From Arthrobacter sp. Edens01 (GTDB taxonomy: Bacteria; Actinomycetota; Actinomycetes; Actinomycetales; Micrococcaceae): a DNA stretch of 64,000 nt. Numbering within the stretch: position 1 is the first letter of the stretch; each line of letters starts with the position of its first letter. Below are positions 26,151-36,478 of this stretch, in pieces. Below the pieces are notes generated by a model that had not been told where the DNA came from, made no database searches, and was given only the letters and a program-made list of their open reading frames with translations. The stretch spans positions 88,813 through 152,812 of the forward strand of contig NZ_LKIU01000006.1 of assembly GCF_001307035.1 (NCBI RefSeq), in the 5' to 3' direction. The translations under genes were made by a program, and so were the position numbers.

Positions 26151-28643
26151 CTAGCTCCGGTTCGCGGGTTCGGGTTCCCGATGGTCAACATGCGGGTGCC
26201 GGCGCTCCAGCGAGGCGCCTTCGACGTCGACATCCGGCAGGATCTTGTCCAGCCACTTCGGCAGCCACCAGGCCTTGTCCCCGGCGAGGTGCATCAGTGC
26301 CGGGATCAGGAGCATGCGGACCACAAAGGCATCCAGCAGCACGCCGAAGGCCAGGGCGAAGCCGATCGGCCGGATCATGGCGCTGTGCGAGAAGACGAAC
26401 CCGCCGAAGACCGAGACCATGATGATCGCGGCGGCGGTGACCACGGCGCGTCCGGCACGGACGCCCTGCACAACGGCGACGCGCGACGGCGCGCCGTGGG
26501 CGTACGCCTCCCGCATGCCGGAGCCGATGAAGAGCATGTAGTCCATCGCCAGGCCGAACAGGATGCCCACCAGGATGGTCGGCAGGAAGTTCAGGATCGG
26601 GCCGGGAGTCTCCACATTGAAGACCGGCGCAAACCAGCCCCACTGGTAGATCGCGACGACGCCGCCCAGGGCACCGAAGTAGGAGAGCACAAAGCCGAGC
26701 GTGGCGATGATCGGCACATAGATGGACCGGAACACCAGGATCAGGATCAGCAGGGACAGGCCCACCACCACGCCGAGGTAGATCGGCAGGGCGTCGGAGA
26801 GTTTGTCCGAGATGTCGATGTTGCCGCTGGCGGTGCCGGCGACGCCGATCTCGTACTCGCCATTCAGCGGGGACATGTCCCGCAGCGTGTGTACCAGGTT
26901 CTCGGTGGACTCGCTGGTGGGGCCTTCCTCGGGAACCACCTGGAACGCCACGGTGCTGCCGTCCTCGGAGGAACCGACGGGGGCAACTGCGGACACGCCG
27001 TCCTGGTCGAACAGGATTCCGGCAATCTCGGCCTGGATCTCGGTCGCTTCGGCTTCCGTCGGCTCACCCGGGAGTTCCGCGACCACCAGCAGGGTGCCGT
27101 TCTGGCCCTCGCCGAACTTCTCCGAGAGCGCCGAGTAGGCCCGGTACTGCGTGGAGTCGTGGGCTTCGGAGGAACCGTCCGGAAGGCCGGTGCGCAGGTC
27201 CAGTGACGGAACCGCAATGAACAGCAGCGCCGCGATGGACACCAGTGCGGTGAGCACGGCGGTCAGCGTGGACATCGGCTTCACCGGGGCCGCGGCAGGC
27301 TTGGGCGCTTCCGCTGCCGCGGAGATGGAGGCACGTTCCTTCTTGCTGAGAATCCGGATGCCCACGAGCTTCAGCATGGCCGGAGTCAGAGTCACCGCAA
27401 TCATCACGGCGATCGCGATGCAGGCCGCGCCGACCGTACCCATCAGGCCCAGGAACGGAATGCCGGTGATGTTCAGCGCCAGCAGCGCGATCAGCACGGT
27501 GGCACCGGCGAAAACAACCGCGTTGCCGGAGGTGCCGTTGGCCAGGGCAATGGATTCCTCGACGTCGTAGCCCTGCTTGAGCTGGCGGCGGTGGCGGTTG
27601 ACGATGAACAGCGTGTAGTCGATGCCGACGGCCAGACCGAGCATGAGGCCCAGCACCGGGGTTACGGAGATCATTTCGACGACGCCGGAGAACGCCAGCG
27701 CGCCGAGCGCACCGATTCCGACGCCGATCAGGGCGGAGAGCAACGGCAGGCCGGCACCGATCAGCGTGCCCAGCATGATGATCAGCACCACGGCAGCGAC
27801 GATCAGGCCGATGACTTCGCCTATGCCGACAATGCTGGGGATGCCCTGGGCAATATCGGTGGAAAAGTCGGTGCTCACGCCCTCGACCGGCGCATCCTCA
27901 AAGACGGCAACCAAGTCGTCCTTGGTTTCCTGCGTGATCTCCATCTGCGGGTCTTCGAAGACAACCGTGAGGATCGCGGTGCTGCCGTCCTCGGAAACCA
28001 TCCGGATGTTGGCAGACATTTCCAGCAGGGCAGCACCCTGCTCCAGCTGCGGGGCCTGTTCCTCAGCGGTGGCCGCCGATGATTCGAGTTCTGCCCGGCC
28101 GGCGTCGATCTGGGCCTGCTGGGCATCGAGCTGCGGAGCTGCCATCGGCAGCATCCCGGCGGCTTCAGCCTGGGCGCGCGCCGCGTCCAGCTGGGCCTGT
28201 CCGGCGTCGAGCTCTGCCCGGGCTGCTTCGAGCTGGGCGCGGCCGGCATCGAGCTGGGCCTGGCCCTCTTCGAGCTGGCGGGCCTGCTCTTCGCGCTGTG
28301 CCTCGGTGGCGAACGGGTCAACGGCATTCTCGACGCCGTCCACCTCCTTCGCATCTTCCGCCAATGCGGCAATGGCTTCCCGCTGTTCGGCGGTGAACTC
28401 CGAGCCGTCTTCGGTCTGGAAGACCACGGAACCGGTTCCGCCGGAAGCTTCGGGCAGTTCCTGCTGCAGCCGGTCGGTAACCTGTGTCGTCGGCGTGTTC
28501 GGAATGGAGATTGCCGTGGAAAGCGTGCCGCCGAACAGTGCGAAGGCGGCTCCGCAAATGACAAGCACCCCGATCCACAGTGCTAGGACGGAGCGGGCAC
28601 GCTTGGCGGCGGCCCGTCCGAGGCGGTAAAGGAATTCAGCCAT
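26151..28643 (-). CDS. MMPL/RND-family exporter
   Basis: Large inner-membrane transporter of 830 residues, two repeats of one span, a big outside domain and five spans. The Asp-Tyr pairs typical of MMPL proton relay are in GLAVGIDYTLFIVNRHR and GLAMDYMLFI. The first outside domain (about residues 115-205) holds a heptad-like coiled coil built from repeats such as QLDAGRAQLEAAR. Family members export lipids, siderophores or drugs. A TetR regulator gene lies 74 bases upstream in the same direction, with a clear operator ahead of it, so repression relieved by a ligand is likely. Substrate unknown. Confidence 0.93.
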   Translation of the reverse strand: MAEFLYRLGRAAAKRARSVLALWIGVLVICGAAFALFGGTLSTAISIPNTPTTQVTDRLQQELPEASGGTGSVVFQTEDGSEFTAEQREAIAALAEDAKEVDGVENAVDPFATEAQREEQARQLEEGQAQLDAGRAQLEAARAELDAGQAQLDAARAQAEAAGMLPMAAPQLDAQQAQIDAGRAELESSAATAEEQAPQLEQGAALLEMSANIRMVSEDGSTAILTVVFEDPQMEITQETKDDLVAVFEDAPVEGVSTDFSTDIAQGIPSIVGIGEVIGLIVAAVVLIIMLGTLIGAGLPLLSALIGVGIGALGALAFSGVVEMISVTPVLGLMLGLAVGIDYTLFIVNRHRRQLKQGYDVEESIALANGTSGNAVVFAGATVLIALLALNITGIPFLGLMGTVGAACIAIAVMIAVTLTPAMLKLVGIRILSKKERASISAAAEAPKPAAAPVKPMSTLTAVLTALVSIAALLFIAVPSLDLRTGLPDGSSEAHDSTQYRAYSALSEKFGEGQNGTLLVVAELPGEPTEAEATEIQAEIAGILFDQDGVSAVAPVGSSEDGSTVAFQVVPEEGPTSESTENLVHTLRDMSPLNGEYEIGVAGTASGNIDISDKLSDALPIYLGVVVGLSLLILILVFRSIYVPIIATLGFVLSYFGALGGVVAIYQWGWFAPVFNVETPGPILNFLPTILVGILFGLAMDYMLFIGSGMREAYAHGAPSRVAVVQGVRAGRAVVTAAAIIMVSVFGGFVFSHSAMIRPIGFALAFGVLLDAFVVRMLLIPALMHLAGDKAWWLPKWLDKILPDVDVEGASLERRHPHVDHREPEPANRS

Positions 28644-28717
28644 TGGTGGTCCTTATCGAAATCATGGGTTCTGCTGCGGACGGGGCGGCGGGGGTGAACC
28701 GCCGCGAGCGAAAACTT

Positions 28718-29362
28718 TTAAGACCGGCTCGGGGGTGTGCCCGCACCGGTGCCGGTGCGCAGAGCTGCGACGAGCCGCTGGATCAGCTCAATCCAGGCGG
28801 TGCGGGAGTCAGGGGTATCTATGGCTCCGGTCTGGGCGCACCAGCGTTCATAAAGCACGCTGATTCCCCCTGCAAAGGTGCCGACCAAAAGCTGGATGTC
28901 TTCCGGATCCGCTTCGGGATGCCGGGATACGAGGGCAGCCATCACCTGGTCCCCGGCCATGGTGACCGAGCGGAAAGCCATAATGGCCTGCTGTGGTGAG
29001 GAGCGTGAGTCCGCGCGGCCAAGGACCTGGGTCAGGTAGGAGACCGCTTCGATGAACCGCGGTGAGCTCACCAGATCGACGAGGTCGTCGAGGGGTGAGT
29101 AGCCCGCCGGTGCAGTGCCTTCCGGCAGCATCAGGGACGAAGCGACGACGTCGGTGCCCACCTCGGTGACAACATCATCCAGGGAGGCAAAGTGGTTGAA
29201 GACGGTGCGCCGGGAGACGTCGGCCCGCTGTGCGAGCTCATCCACGGAAAAGTCGGTTCCACGGCGTTCGGACAGCAGGGCGGCGCAGGCGTTCACTATT
29301 GCCTGGCGGTGCCGGCTTTTGATGGCGGACCTGCGGTCGGGGGCGGAACTGGCTGGAAGCAC
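28718..29362 (-). CDS. TetR-family repressor of the MMPL operon
   Basis: 214 residues. HTH at about residues 28-58: FSVDELAQRADVSRRTVFNHF, cut here at FNHF, the usual TetR recognition helix. The C-terminal part is helical and variable. It starts with GTG at 29362. AGGAG touches the start codon too closely for normal use, and a -35/-10 pair just upstream would place transcription start almost at the GTG, so the message may be leaderless. A perfect 17-bp palindrome (29383-29399) overlaps the -35 box, which implies autoregulation of tetR and the downstream MMPL gene. Confidence 0.9.
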   Translation of the reverse strand: MLPASSAPDRRSAIKSRHRQAIVNACAALLSERRGTDFSVDELAQRADVSRRTVFNHFASLDDVVTEVGTDVVASSLMLPEGTAPAGYSPLDDLVDLVSSPRFIEAVSYLTQVLGRADSRSSPQQAIMAFRSVTMAGDQVMAALVSRHPEADPEDIQLLVGTFAGGISVLYERWCAQTGAIDTPDSRTAWIELIQRLVAALRTGTGAGTPPSRS

Positions 29363-29382
29363 ACTCCTACACTAAGTGCATC

Positions 29383-29399
29383 GTTGCACCGGGTGCAAC
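29383..29399. promoter_or_regulatory. TetR operator and promoter of tetR-mmpL
   Basis: GTTGCACC-G-GGTGCAAC is a perfect palindrome. On the minus strand it contains TTGCAC, a -35 candidate, with TTAGTG/TAGTGT 17-18 bases further on as -10. Repressor bound here would block RNA polymerase. Confidence 0.75.
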
Positions 29400-29680
29400 T
29401 ACTCCCGTTCGGGTTCTGATGCCTCCGATGCACGGCTGGCGGCAGCGGGCTTCCGCGATCCCAGGAAATGCACCAGCACACCTGCGCCGATCAGGGTAAC
29501 CGCCGCGCCTCCGTAGACGGTGGCCAGCGAGTACACACCGTCAGGGGCTCCTGAAAACAACCTGCTGAGAAGCCCGGGAATCTGCGGACCGGCGAACAGG
29601 AGCACCGTCAGCAGCGGCCCCCCGGTTAACCAGCCGCGGCGGCCGGGCTGCGTGTTCTTCCCGCTGCTCTGCTCACTCAT
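29399..29680 (-). CDS. Small hypothetical membrane protein
   Basis: 93 residues with two hydrophobic segments (about 18-37 and 50-72), a charged start (MSEQSSGKNTQPGRRG) and an acidic end (SEASEPERE). No family recognised. Its stop codon touches the TetR operator, and tetR begins 36 bases further, so it may be read from its own promoter with some read-through into tetR. Coding is supported by the composition and topology, but it stays a hypothetical. Confidence 0.6.
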   Translation of the reverse strand: MSEQSSGKNTQPGRRGWLTGGPLLTVLLFAGPQIPGLLSRLFSGAPDGVYSLATVYGGAAVTLIGAGVLVHFLGSRKPAAASRASEASEPERE

Positions 29681-29734
29681 GGCTTAAGTCTTCCAGATTT
29701 CAGGCCCGTCCGTTTCCACAGCTGCCGGCTGTGC

Positions 29735-32500
29735 TCACTGAACTGTGAGCGGGCGGGCTGGAACACCGGCGCCCCGCAGCGCCAGGTATACCCGGTCGCG
29801 GGCAAACGGCGGCCGGGTGAACCGCAGCCCGGTGGCATCACGCAGGGCGTTGGCCAGTGCCGGGACCACGGGGTTGAACGGACTTTCGCTCATCGATTTG
29901 GCGCCGAGGGGACCCAGGGAATCACTGGTGGAGGCGAAGAGAACTTCAGTGCGCGGCACATCGGCGAAGGCAGGCACGTGGTACTGGCGCAGAACCCGTG
30001 TCTGGACCTCACCGGAACGGTCCACCAGCACTTCCTCGAAGAGGGCAGCGCCGATCGCCTGCGCCACACCGCCTTCGATCTGTCCGCGGCACTGCAGCGG
30101 GTTGACCACCACTCCGGCGTCGGCGGCCTGCACACTCTGCAGGATCCGAATCTCCCCGGTGGACGGGTCCACGGCCACGCGGAAACCCTGGACATTGAAC
30201 GCCACGGAGCGCGGTGTGCCGCCCCAGCGCCCCTCCGCCGCCAGCTCGACGCCGGCCTCCGCGGCCCGCAGGTAAACTTCCGCCAGCGGCACGCGTTCGT
30301 CCCCGCAGGCCACCGCGTCCGCCTCAAGACTGACCTGTGCAGAGGTGTTCCGGAACAGCGACGCCGCGAACCCCTGCAGTTTCGTTGCCAGTTCAGCAGC
30401 TGCGGCGAGCGTTGCCTTGCCGGCGACAACGGTGCCGGTGGAGCCGTAGGCGCCCGTGTCGTGGTCCACGAGGTCCGTGTCCGACTGCCGGATGACAACG
30501 TTCTGCGGCAGCGTGGCCAGGGCAGTGCAGGCCAGCTGGGTATGGACGGTGGTGGTGCCGTTGCCGAATTCCGCTGTGCCGACGTCGAGCCCGTACCTTC
30601 CATCCGGCCGGAGGGCGATCCGGGTGTGGGCAACGTGTCCGCGCGGCGGCACGGTGTCGATCATGGCGACGGCGGTGCCCTCGCCCACCAGCCAGCCCGG
30701 ACCCAGGTCCCCGCCGGAACGCAGGGGATCCTTGGCGCCGTCCTTGAGCGCGCCGCGGACCAGGTCCACGCATTCGTCCAGACCGTAGCTGCCGTAGAGC
30801 ACGTCCCCGGCAGCTTCCGGCGAAGTGGAAAGCATTGGGTCGCCCTCAACCACCAAATTCCGGCGTTTGAACTCGAGCGGATCAAGGTCCAGCGTCCGGG
30901 CCAGTTCGTCCAGCGCCGACTCGATCGCGAAGATCATCTGGCTCAGCCCGTAGCCGCGGAAGGCGCCCGCCGGAACTGTGTTGGTATAGACGGCGCGGGC
31001 GTCCACTTTCTTGTTCGCACACCGGTAGACCGCCACGGACTCACCGCAGCCGTGGAACATCACGCCCGGCCCGTGGTTGCCGTAGGCACCGGTGTTGGTG
31101 GTTACGTCCACGGCCAGTGCGGTCAGCATGCCCTGCGCGTCAGCCCCGGCTTTGACCCGGACCCGGAAGGGATGCCGGGTGGTGGAGGCGGTGAACTGCT
31201 CCTCACGGCTCAGCTCAATCTGCACCTGCCTGCCCAGCCGAAGGGCAGCCAGCACCGCAACGTCCTCCACCAGGACTTCCTGCTTTCCTCCAAAGCCGCC
31301 GCCCACCCGACCGGAAACCACCCGGACCTTCTCCAGCTGCAGGTCGAACACCCGGCAGAGGGTGCGCCGAACCAGGAACGGCACCTGGGTGGACGTCCGC
31401 ACAACCAGCCGTCCGTGCTCATCGAAGGAAGCGATTGCCGCATGGGTCTCCAAAGCCACGTGCTGCAGGCGCTGGCTGTAGTAGGTCCCCTCATGCACTG
31501 CCACGGCCGCGGCGAACCCGGCCTCGGGATTGCCCAGTTCAGCATGCAGTTCGGCGACGATGTTGCTGGGTGCCGGAGTGCCGACGCCGGGTTCTGCCGC
31601 CGCGGCCTCATGCAGCAGCGGCGCCCCGGGCGCCAGAGCTTCGTCCGGTTCGAACACTGCGGGCAGGATTTCGTAGTCGATCCGCAGTGCCCGGACCCCG
31701 GCCTCGGCAGCGGCCACCGAGGCTGCCGCCACCACAGCCACGCGCTGCCCCTTGAACCGCACGACGTCGTCGAGCACCCGGGTGTCAGCCGGGTCATCCG
31801 TGTGCAGTTCATGCTGGGCAGAGGAGAACCGGAGTGCGGGGGCATCCTCGTGGGTAAACACGGCCTCGACGCCCGGGACAGCCAGGGCGGCTGCGGCATC
31901 GATCGAAACGATCCTCGCATGGGCATGCGGTGACCTTGCCAGTGCCAGATGCAGCAGGTCCGGATAGGTGCCGGGAGGAACGTCCAGGGTGTAGCGGGCG
32001 GCACCGGTGACGATTGCGGGCCCCGCCGGCGCCGGAACGCTTTCACCCACGCCGCTTCCGCCGTCGTCAACGCGCTGCGTGCCGGCTACGGCGTCTTCCA
32101 CAGCCCGGTAACCCGTGCAGCGGCAGAGGTTTCCTTTCAGCGCACGGGGAAGATCGGCCCGATCGGCCGGGCCGAATGCTGCAGCGGTCATGATCATCCC
32201 TGCGGTGCAGAAGCCGCATTGGAAGCCCTGGGCGGCCAGGAACTGCTGCTGCATCGGGTGCAGGATTCCGCCGTCGGCCAGTCCCTCGATAGTCGTCACG
32301 TCCCGGCCGTCGGCGCGGCGGGCGGGGTAGATGCAGCTGTGGACCGGCATCCCGTCAACGTGCACTGTGCATGCTCCGCAGTCGCCGGCGTCGCAGCCCT
32401 TCTTCACACCGGTGTTGCCCAGTTCCCGCAGGAACGTGCGCAGACACTGGCCCGGCGCCGGTTCGGCGTCTGTTGGCCTGCCGTTGACGGTGTAGCTCAT
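29735..32500 (-). CDS. Xanthine dehydrogenase, fused iron-sulfur and molybdopterin subunit
   Basis: 921 residues. The first 145 form the two [2Fe-2S] domain: Cys36, 41, 44 and 56, then Cys95, 98, 126 and 128. The rest is the molybdopterin-binding large subunit with [10 protein letters not shown] and GAFRGYG. The likely catalytic Glu lies in [10 protein letters not shown] near residue 870, where xanthine dehydrogenases more often read GEPP. It should oxidise hypoxanthine and xanthine to urate. The FAD subunit gene is six bases upstream; urate-degrading genes are divergent at 33757. The fusion of the iron-sulfur domain to the large subunit, not to the FAD subunit, is less common. Substrate is inferred from context. 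Confidence 0.88.
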   Translation of the reverse strand: MSYTVNGRPTDAEPAPGQCLRTFLRELGNTGVKKGCDAGDCGACTVHVDGMPVHSCIYPARRADGRDVTTIEGLADGGILHPMQQQFLAAQGFQCGFCTAGMIMTAAAFGPADRADLPRALKGNLCRCTGYRAVEDAVAGTQRVDDGGSGVGESVPAPAGPAIVTGAARYTLDVPPGTYPDLLHLALARSPHAHARIVSIDAAAALAVPGVEAVFTHEDAPALRFSSAQHELHTDDPADTRVLDDVVRFKGQRVAVVAAASVAAAEAGVRALRIDYEILPAVFEPDEALAPGAPLLHEAAAAEPGVGTPAPSNIVAELHAELGNPEAGFAAAVAVHEGTYYSQRLQHVALETHAAIASFDEHGRLVVRTSTQVPFLVRRTLCRVFDLQLEKVRVVSGRVGGGFGGKQEVLVEDVAVLAALRLGRQVQIELSREEQFTASTTRHPFRVRVKAGADAQGMLTALAVDVTTNTGAYGNHGPGVMFHGCGESVAVYRCANKKVDARAVYTNTVPAGAFRGYGLSQMIFAIESALDELARTLDLDPLEFKRRNLVVEGDPMLSTSPEAAGDVLYGSYGLDECVDLVRGALKDGAKDPLRSGGDLGPGWLVGEGTAVAMIDTVPPRGHVAHTRIALRPDGRYGLDVGTAEFGNGTTTVHTQLACTALATLPQNVVIRQSDTDLVDHDTGAYGSTGTVVAGKATLAAAAELATKLQGFAASLFRNTSAQVSLEADAVACGDERVPLAEVYLRAAEAGVELAAEGRWGGTPRSVAFNVQGFRVAVDPSTGEIRILQSVQAADAGVVVNPLQCRGQIEGGVAQAIGAALFEEVLVDRSGEVQTRVLRQYHVPAFADVPRTEVLFASTSDSLGPLGAKSMSESPFNPVVPALANALRDATGLRFTRPPFARDRVYLALRGAGVPARPLTVQ

Positions 32501-32505
32501 GGAAC

Positions 32506-33339
32506 TTACCCCTTTGGCTCTCCGGCCAGCTCGGACCGGATCTCCTCACTGAACTGTTCGGTCATGAACCGGCGCCATTCCGGCAGGCCGTGCACGTCGT
32601 CGTGATAGATCGAAAACGGAATGGCGGCCTCCAGCGCCCGGCACAGCTCCGGCGCGTCAGGAACCAGGTCAAACCGCAGCTGGACCGGGCGGATGGTGGC
32701 GGCCGTGACGGTGAGGACAAACGCACCGTCCGGATCCACCCGGCCAATAAGCAGCACGGCGGAACGTCCCAGGTTGGTCAGCGACTGGCGGCGCATTGCG
32801 GTACGTGATGCCAGGGCGTGCGCAGGAAGGGTGATGCTGCGCAGCAGCTCGCCGGGAGTGAGTGCAGTCTGCCCGTCGCCGGTGACGAGTTCGGCCACGG
32901 GAAGAGTCCGCCGGGTCCCGGCGGGGGAGAGGAGGAGCGCCTGGCCGTCCAGTGCTGCCGTGATGGCGGTCATTGGTCCGGCAGGCAGTGCAGTGCAGAG
33001 GTTGCCGCCTACGGTGGAAACGTTCCAGACCTTGTGGGAGGCGACGAACGCGTTGCAGCAGGGATGAATCAGGTCCAGGGCCGGCCAGCCGGCAGCGGCC
33101 GGGGGCAGGTCTGAAGCGAAGCCGTGAAGTTCGGCAATGGTGCAGGTGGCGGCGATCTCCAGGCCGGCTTCGCGCACCGTCAAAGGTTCCCAGCCGGCAC
33201 CGCTAAGGTCCAGCAGCCGGCGCAGGGTTGAACTGCCGTTGGAAAAGAGCACCGTGCCGCCGGCCAGCCAGGCGTCGCCGGGGCGGTACTCAGCAGGATC
33301 GGCAGTGGGAATCAGTTCATCGACCGTGTTCAGATCCAC
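32506..33339 (-). CDS. Xanthine dehydrogenase FAD-binding subunit
   Basis: 277 residues of the CO-dehydrogenase/xanthine-dehydrogenase flavoprotein type. FAD-binding blocks: [13 protein letters not shown] near residue 22, and ATCTIAELH, then [16 protein letters not shown] near residue 105. It passes electrons from the molybdenum subunit to NAD. It is the first gene of a two-gene operon and its stop is six bases before the start of the fused subunit. The start codon faces a 417-base gap shared with uraD. Confidence 0.9.
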   Translation of the reverse strand: MDLNTVDELIPTADPAEYRPGDAWLAGGTVLFSNGSSTLRRLLDLSGAGWEPLTVREAGLEIAATCTIAELHGFASDLPPAAAGWPALDLIHPCCNAFVASHKVWNVSTVGGNLCTALPAGPMTAITAALDGQALLLSPAGTRRTLPVAELVTGDGQTALTPGELLRSITLPAHALASRTAMRRQSLTNLGRSAVLLIGRVDPDGAFVLTVTAATIRPVQLRFDLVPDAPELCRALEAAIPFSIYHDDVHGLPEWRRFMTEQFSEEIRSELAGEPKG

Positions 33340-33756
33340 TCCAGCTCGCTTTCCTTGCTTCCGGCCCTGCCGTACGGTTTTCCCACTTATATTCCGGGAA
33401 CAACGGCAACCGTCAAATTGCCGGCGGGTAGGAGACTCGCCGGAGTAAACGATTCATAAAATCCCTGCATTCTGCTTTGTCCGGACCCGTAAATTGGATG
33501 GAGCCTACCACGCCTGAACACAGCCGTAACGGGTTTGCGCCAAGCCGTCTGAGCTGCAGGGGGAAACGGGTTGGACACCGGGGAATGAACCCATGCCGCA
33601 GCCTTGACACTGCCTTCACGGGAACTGAACAATGGGCGGACCATAAATGCGGCAGAGCACAACTTTCCTCGGAAACACCAAAACAAAAACCGCGCCTCAA
33701 CCGTTGCCGGAAAAGCCGGTAACGGCGGTGAACGGCCTATTGAAAGACGGACATCC
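33340..33756. other. Divergent control region between xdh and ura genes
   Basis: No gene seen. Near the xdh side, ACGGTT (33374-33379) and AACCGT (33408-33413) are inverted repeats that flank TTCCGGGAA (33392-33400). Near the ura side, CCGTTGCCGG (33701-33710) pairs with CCGGTAACGG (33716-33725) with one mismatch, a hairpin 31 bases ahead of uraD. Both are candidates for purine-responsive control. Confidence 0.4.
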
Positions 33757-34272
33757 ATGGACGCAGTTTCCCGGCTGGATTTTCTTGCCGAGTTCAACCA
33801 GGCGTCCTTTGACCGTGCCGAAGAAATGCTCCGGCCCTGCGTGGACCTGCCGCGCTGGACCTCGGAGATCTCCTTCGCCCGGCCGTTTGGCACCGGAGCG
33901 GAACTGGTCTCCTTTGCTGAACTTGCGGCTCCGGACTGGACTGAAACCGAAATAGACGCCGCACTCTCCCACCACCCCCGCATCGGCGAGCGGGCCTCAG
34001 GAGCCGGGCGCGAGGTGGAATTGTCCCGGGGTGAACAGGCCGGGATTGCGCTTTCCGCCGGCATTCGGGAGCAGCTGGTGGAAGGCAACCGGCGCTACGA
34101 AGAGCGGTTCGGGCGGGTCTTCCTGATCCGTGCTGCCGGGCGCAGCGCGGAGGAAATTCTGGCCGTCCTTTCCGAACGGCTGGAGAACACCGACGAAGCC
34201 GAACTCGCTGCCACGGCGGCCGCCCTGCGTGAAATTGCGATCCTTCGGCTGGAAGGACTGCTGAACGCATGA
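33757..34272 (+). CDS. uraD: OHCU decarboxylase
   Basis: Decarboxylates 2-oxo-4-hydroxy-4-carboxy-5-ureidoimidazoline to S-allantoin, the last step of urate breakdown to allantoin. 171 residues. The active site block SHHPRIGER holds the catalytic His at residues 72-73. I chose ATG 33757 (MDAVSRLDFL), since the longer frame upstream has no homologous look. The gene overlaps uraH (ATGA). First gene of uraD-uraH-pucL. Confidence 0.93.
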   Translation: MDAVSRLDFLAEFNQASFDRAEEMLRPCVDLPRWTSEISFARPFGTGAELVSFAELAAPDWTETEIDAALSHHPRIGERASGAGREVELSRGEQAGIALSAGIREQLVEGNRRYEERFGRVFLIRAAGRSAEEILAVLSERLENTDEAELAATAAALREIAILRLEGLLNA

Positions 34273-34604
34273 CAAGCCGAATCACCACCCACGTACTGGA
34301 CACCTCCACCGGGCGCCCGGCGCCCGGCATTCCGGTTTCCCTCCAGATCCGCGGAGACCTGGACTGGGAGGAGCTGGGCACCGGCACCACCGACGCCGAC
34401 GGCCGGATTCCGGACCTGGGGCCGCAGGACCTGCCCTCCGGGTCCTATCGGCTTGAGTTCGCAACCGAAACGTACTTCGCCGCGGCGGGCACGCCGTCGT
34501 TCTTCCCATCCGTCACCGTGACGTTTACTGTCGCGGAGCAGGAGCACTACCACGTGCCCCTCTTGATCAGCCCGTTCGCCTACTCCACCTACCGGGGAAG
34601 CTGA
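34269..34604 (+). CDS. uraH: 5-hydroxyisourate hydrolase
   Basis: Transthyretin-like enzyme of 111 residues that hydrolyses 5-hydroxyisourate to OHCU. It has the family N-terminal motif ITTHVLDTSTGRPA and ends in the signature YRGS. It forms tetramers in known cases. The ATG overlaps the stop of uraD, and pucL follows after two bases. Confidence 0.96.
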   Translation: MTSRITTHVLDTSTGRPAPGIPVSLQIRGDLDWEELGTGTTDADGRIPDLGPQDLPSGSYRLEFATETYFAAAGTPSFFPSVTVTFTVAEQEHYHVPLLISPFAYSTYRGS

Positions 34605-34606
34605 GC

Positions 34607-35521
34607 ATGGAATCCACCGAAAGCGCTGCCGTTGCGTCCCCGCGAATCATCCTGGGGTCGAACCAGTACGGGAAGGCTGAAGTCCGCCTGGTCAAAACCA
34701 CCCGGGACACCGCGCGGCACAGCCTGGAGGACCTCAGCATCACCTCCCAGCTGCACGGTGATTTTGCTGCCGCGCACACCGAGGGGGACAACGCCCACGT
34801 CGTGGCGACTGATACGCAGAAGAACACCATCTACGCGTTCGCCCGGGTCGGGGTTGGTTCCCCGGAGGCGTTCCTGCTCCGCCTGGCGGATCACTTCACC
34901 TCGAGCTTCGACTGGGTCAGCGGCGGGCGCTGGGCCGCCGAGCAGTACTTCTGGAACCGGATTCACGGACACGACCACGCCTTCAGCAAGGACAAATCCG
35001 AGGTCCGTACCGCGGGGCTGCTTGTGGACGGAGCCGGCCGGCACCTGGTGGCGGGCATCAGCGGCCTCACCGTGCTGAAGACCACCGGCTCGGAGTTCCA
35101 CGGTTTTCCGCGGGACCGCTACACCACCCTTGCCGAAACCACGGACCGGATCCTGGCCACGGACGTCACCGCCAAGTGGCGGTACTCGGATGTGGACGTA
35201 CCGGATTTCAATGCCGCCTATGCCTCCGTGCGGTCCGCGCTGCTGGACGCGTTTGCGGATACACATTCCCTGGCCCTGCAGCAGAGTATGTTCCAGATGG
35301 GCCGTGCCGTGCTCGAAGCCCATCCGGGCATCGCCGAAGTGCGGCTCTCGCTGCCCAACAACCACCATTTCCTGGTCGATCTGGAACCTTTTGGACTGGA
35401 TAACCCCGGCGAGGTCTTTTTCGCCGCCGACCGGCCCTATGGGCTGATCGAGGCTGCTGTGCTGCGGGAAGGCGCTGAAGAAAGCAACCCGGTGTGGAAT
35501 ACCATCGCGGGATTCTGCTGA
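34607..35521 (+). CDS. pucL: Urate oxidase (uricase)
   Basis: Cofactor-free oxidase that turns urate into 5-hydroxyisourate. 304 residues, normal for single-domain uricase. NQYGKAEVRLVK gives the active-site Lys, and GDNAHVVATDTQKNT the partner Thr; FSKDKSEVRTAGL and LPNNHHFLVDL are also typical. It carries no fused UraD domain, since uraD is a separate gene here. Third gene of the operon. Together with Xdh this gives a full route from xanthine to allantoin; no allantoinase gene is in the window. Confidence 0.96.
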   Translation: MESTESAAVASPRIILGSNQYGKAEVRLVKTTRDTARHSLEDLSITSQLHGDFAAAHTEGDNAHVVATDTQKNTIYAFARVGVGSPEAFLLRLADHFTSSFDWVSGGRWAAEQYFWNRIHGHDHAFSKDKSEVRTAGLLVDGAGRHLVAGISGLTVLKTTGSEFHGFPRDRYTTLAETTDRILATDVTAKWRYSDVDVPDFNAAYASVRSALLDAFADTHSLALQQSMFQMGRAVLEAHPGIAEVRLSLPNNHHFLVDLEPFGLDNPGEVFFAADRPYGLIEAAVLREGAEESNPVWNTIAGFC

Positions 35522-35611
35522 GCAAACCAGGGGACTTTAGGGAAGTAACGGTGGTCACACCTTGGGTCCCTGCATTGGGGTATAGCCGGGCCGGAAAGTA
35601 GGCTCGACCGT

Positions 35612-36457
35612 ATGGCTCCCTTCCGAAACAGCCGCGCTGCGGCGCTGCCCGCGAAACTGTCCCGTTCCTGGCTGCTGGCTTCTGCCGCGGACGAAGCGAA
35701 TTTTGCTCCCGCGCTGGCCTCGGAAGCGGACTCTGTCGTGTTCGACATGGAGGATGCAGTACCCGCCGAAGGCAAGGCTGAAGCACGTGAGCGCGTGGTG
35801 GAGGCACTCTCCACCGGCATGACCGCCTGGGTGCGCGTCAACGGCATCGAAACCGACTACTGGGCCGATGACCTGGCCGCCCTTTCGAAGGCTCCCGGCC
35901 TGCGCGGCGTCATGCTGGCCATGACCGAGAAGCCGGAGCAGGTCACGCACACCGCCATGCGGCTGCAGGCCGGCACACCGGTGCTGGCGCTGGTCGAATC
36001 CGCGCTGGGCATCGAAAATGCGACGGCGATTGCCAGTGCGCCGGGCACGTTCCGGCTGGCATTCGGCGTCGGCGACTTCCGCCGTGACACCGGCGCCTCG
36101 GATGACCCCATGGCCCTGGCCTACGCGCGCTCCAAGCTGGTGGTTGCCTCCCGTGTTGGGCAGCTGCCCGGTCCGATCGACGGCCCGACGCCGGGAACGC
36201 TGGGTGAGAAGCTGCTCGATGCCTGCAAGGTGACAGCCTCGATGGGCATGACCGGCAAGCTTTGCCTGATGCCCGAAGCAGCGGACACCATTAACAAGGG
36301 CCTCTCGCCGAGTGAATCCGAGATCGTCTGGGCACACGAGCTGCTCGAAGCTCATGCTGCCGGAGCAGTGGTGGGTGACGGTTCCTACCTGCCCCGCCTG
36401 GCCCGTGCCCAGAAGATTTCTTCCCTCGCGGACTCCTACGGTCTCTGGAACGCCTAG
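35612..36457 (+). CDS. CoA ester lyase (HpcH/HpaI, CitE-like)
   Basis: 281-residue TIM-barrel lyase of the citrate lyase beta/malyl-CoA lyase type. It has SVVFDMEDAVP near residue 40 (metal-binding Asp/Glu), then VRVNG and ALVESALGIEN. Such enzymes cleave or make malyl-CoA, citramalyl-CoA or related esters. The ribosome site ahead of ATG 35612 is poor. It follows pucL by 90 bases and precedes rraA on the other strand. Link to glyoxylate metabolism is possible but not shown. Confidence 0.85.
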   Translation: MAPFRNSRAAALPAKLSRSWLLASAADEANFAPALASEADSVVFDMEDAVPAEGKAEARERVVEALSTGMTAWVRVNGIETDYWADDLAALSKAPGLRGVMLAMTEKPEQVTHTAMRLQAGTPVLALVESALGIENATAIASAPGTFRLAFGVGDFRRDTGASDDPMALAYARSKLVVASRVGQLPGPIDGPTPGTLGEKLLDACKVTASMGMTGKLCLMPEAADTINKGLSPSESEIVWAHELLEAHAAGAVVGDGSYLPRLARAQKISSLADSYGLWNA

Positions 36458-36478
36458 CTCCGGACTGCACCGGCCGGG

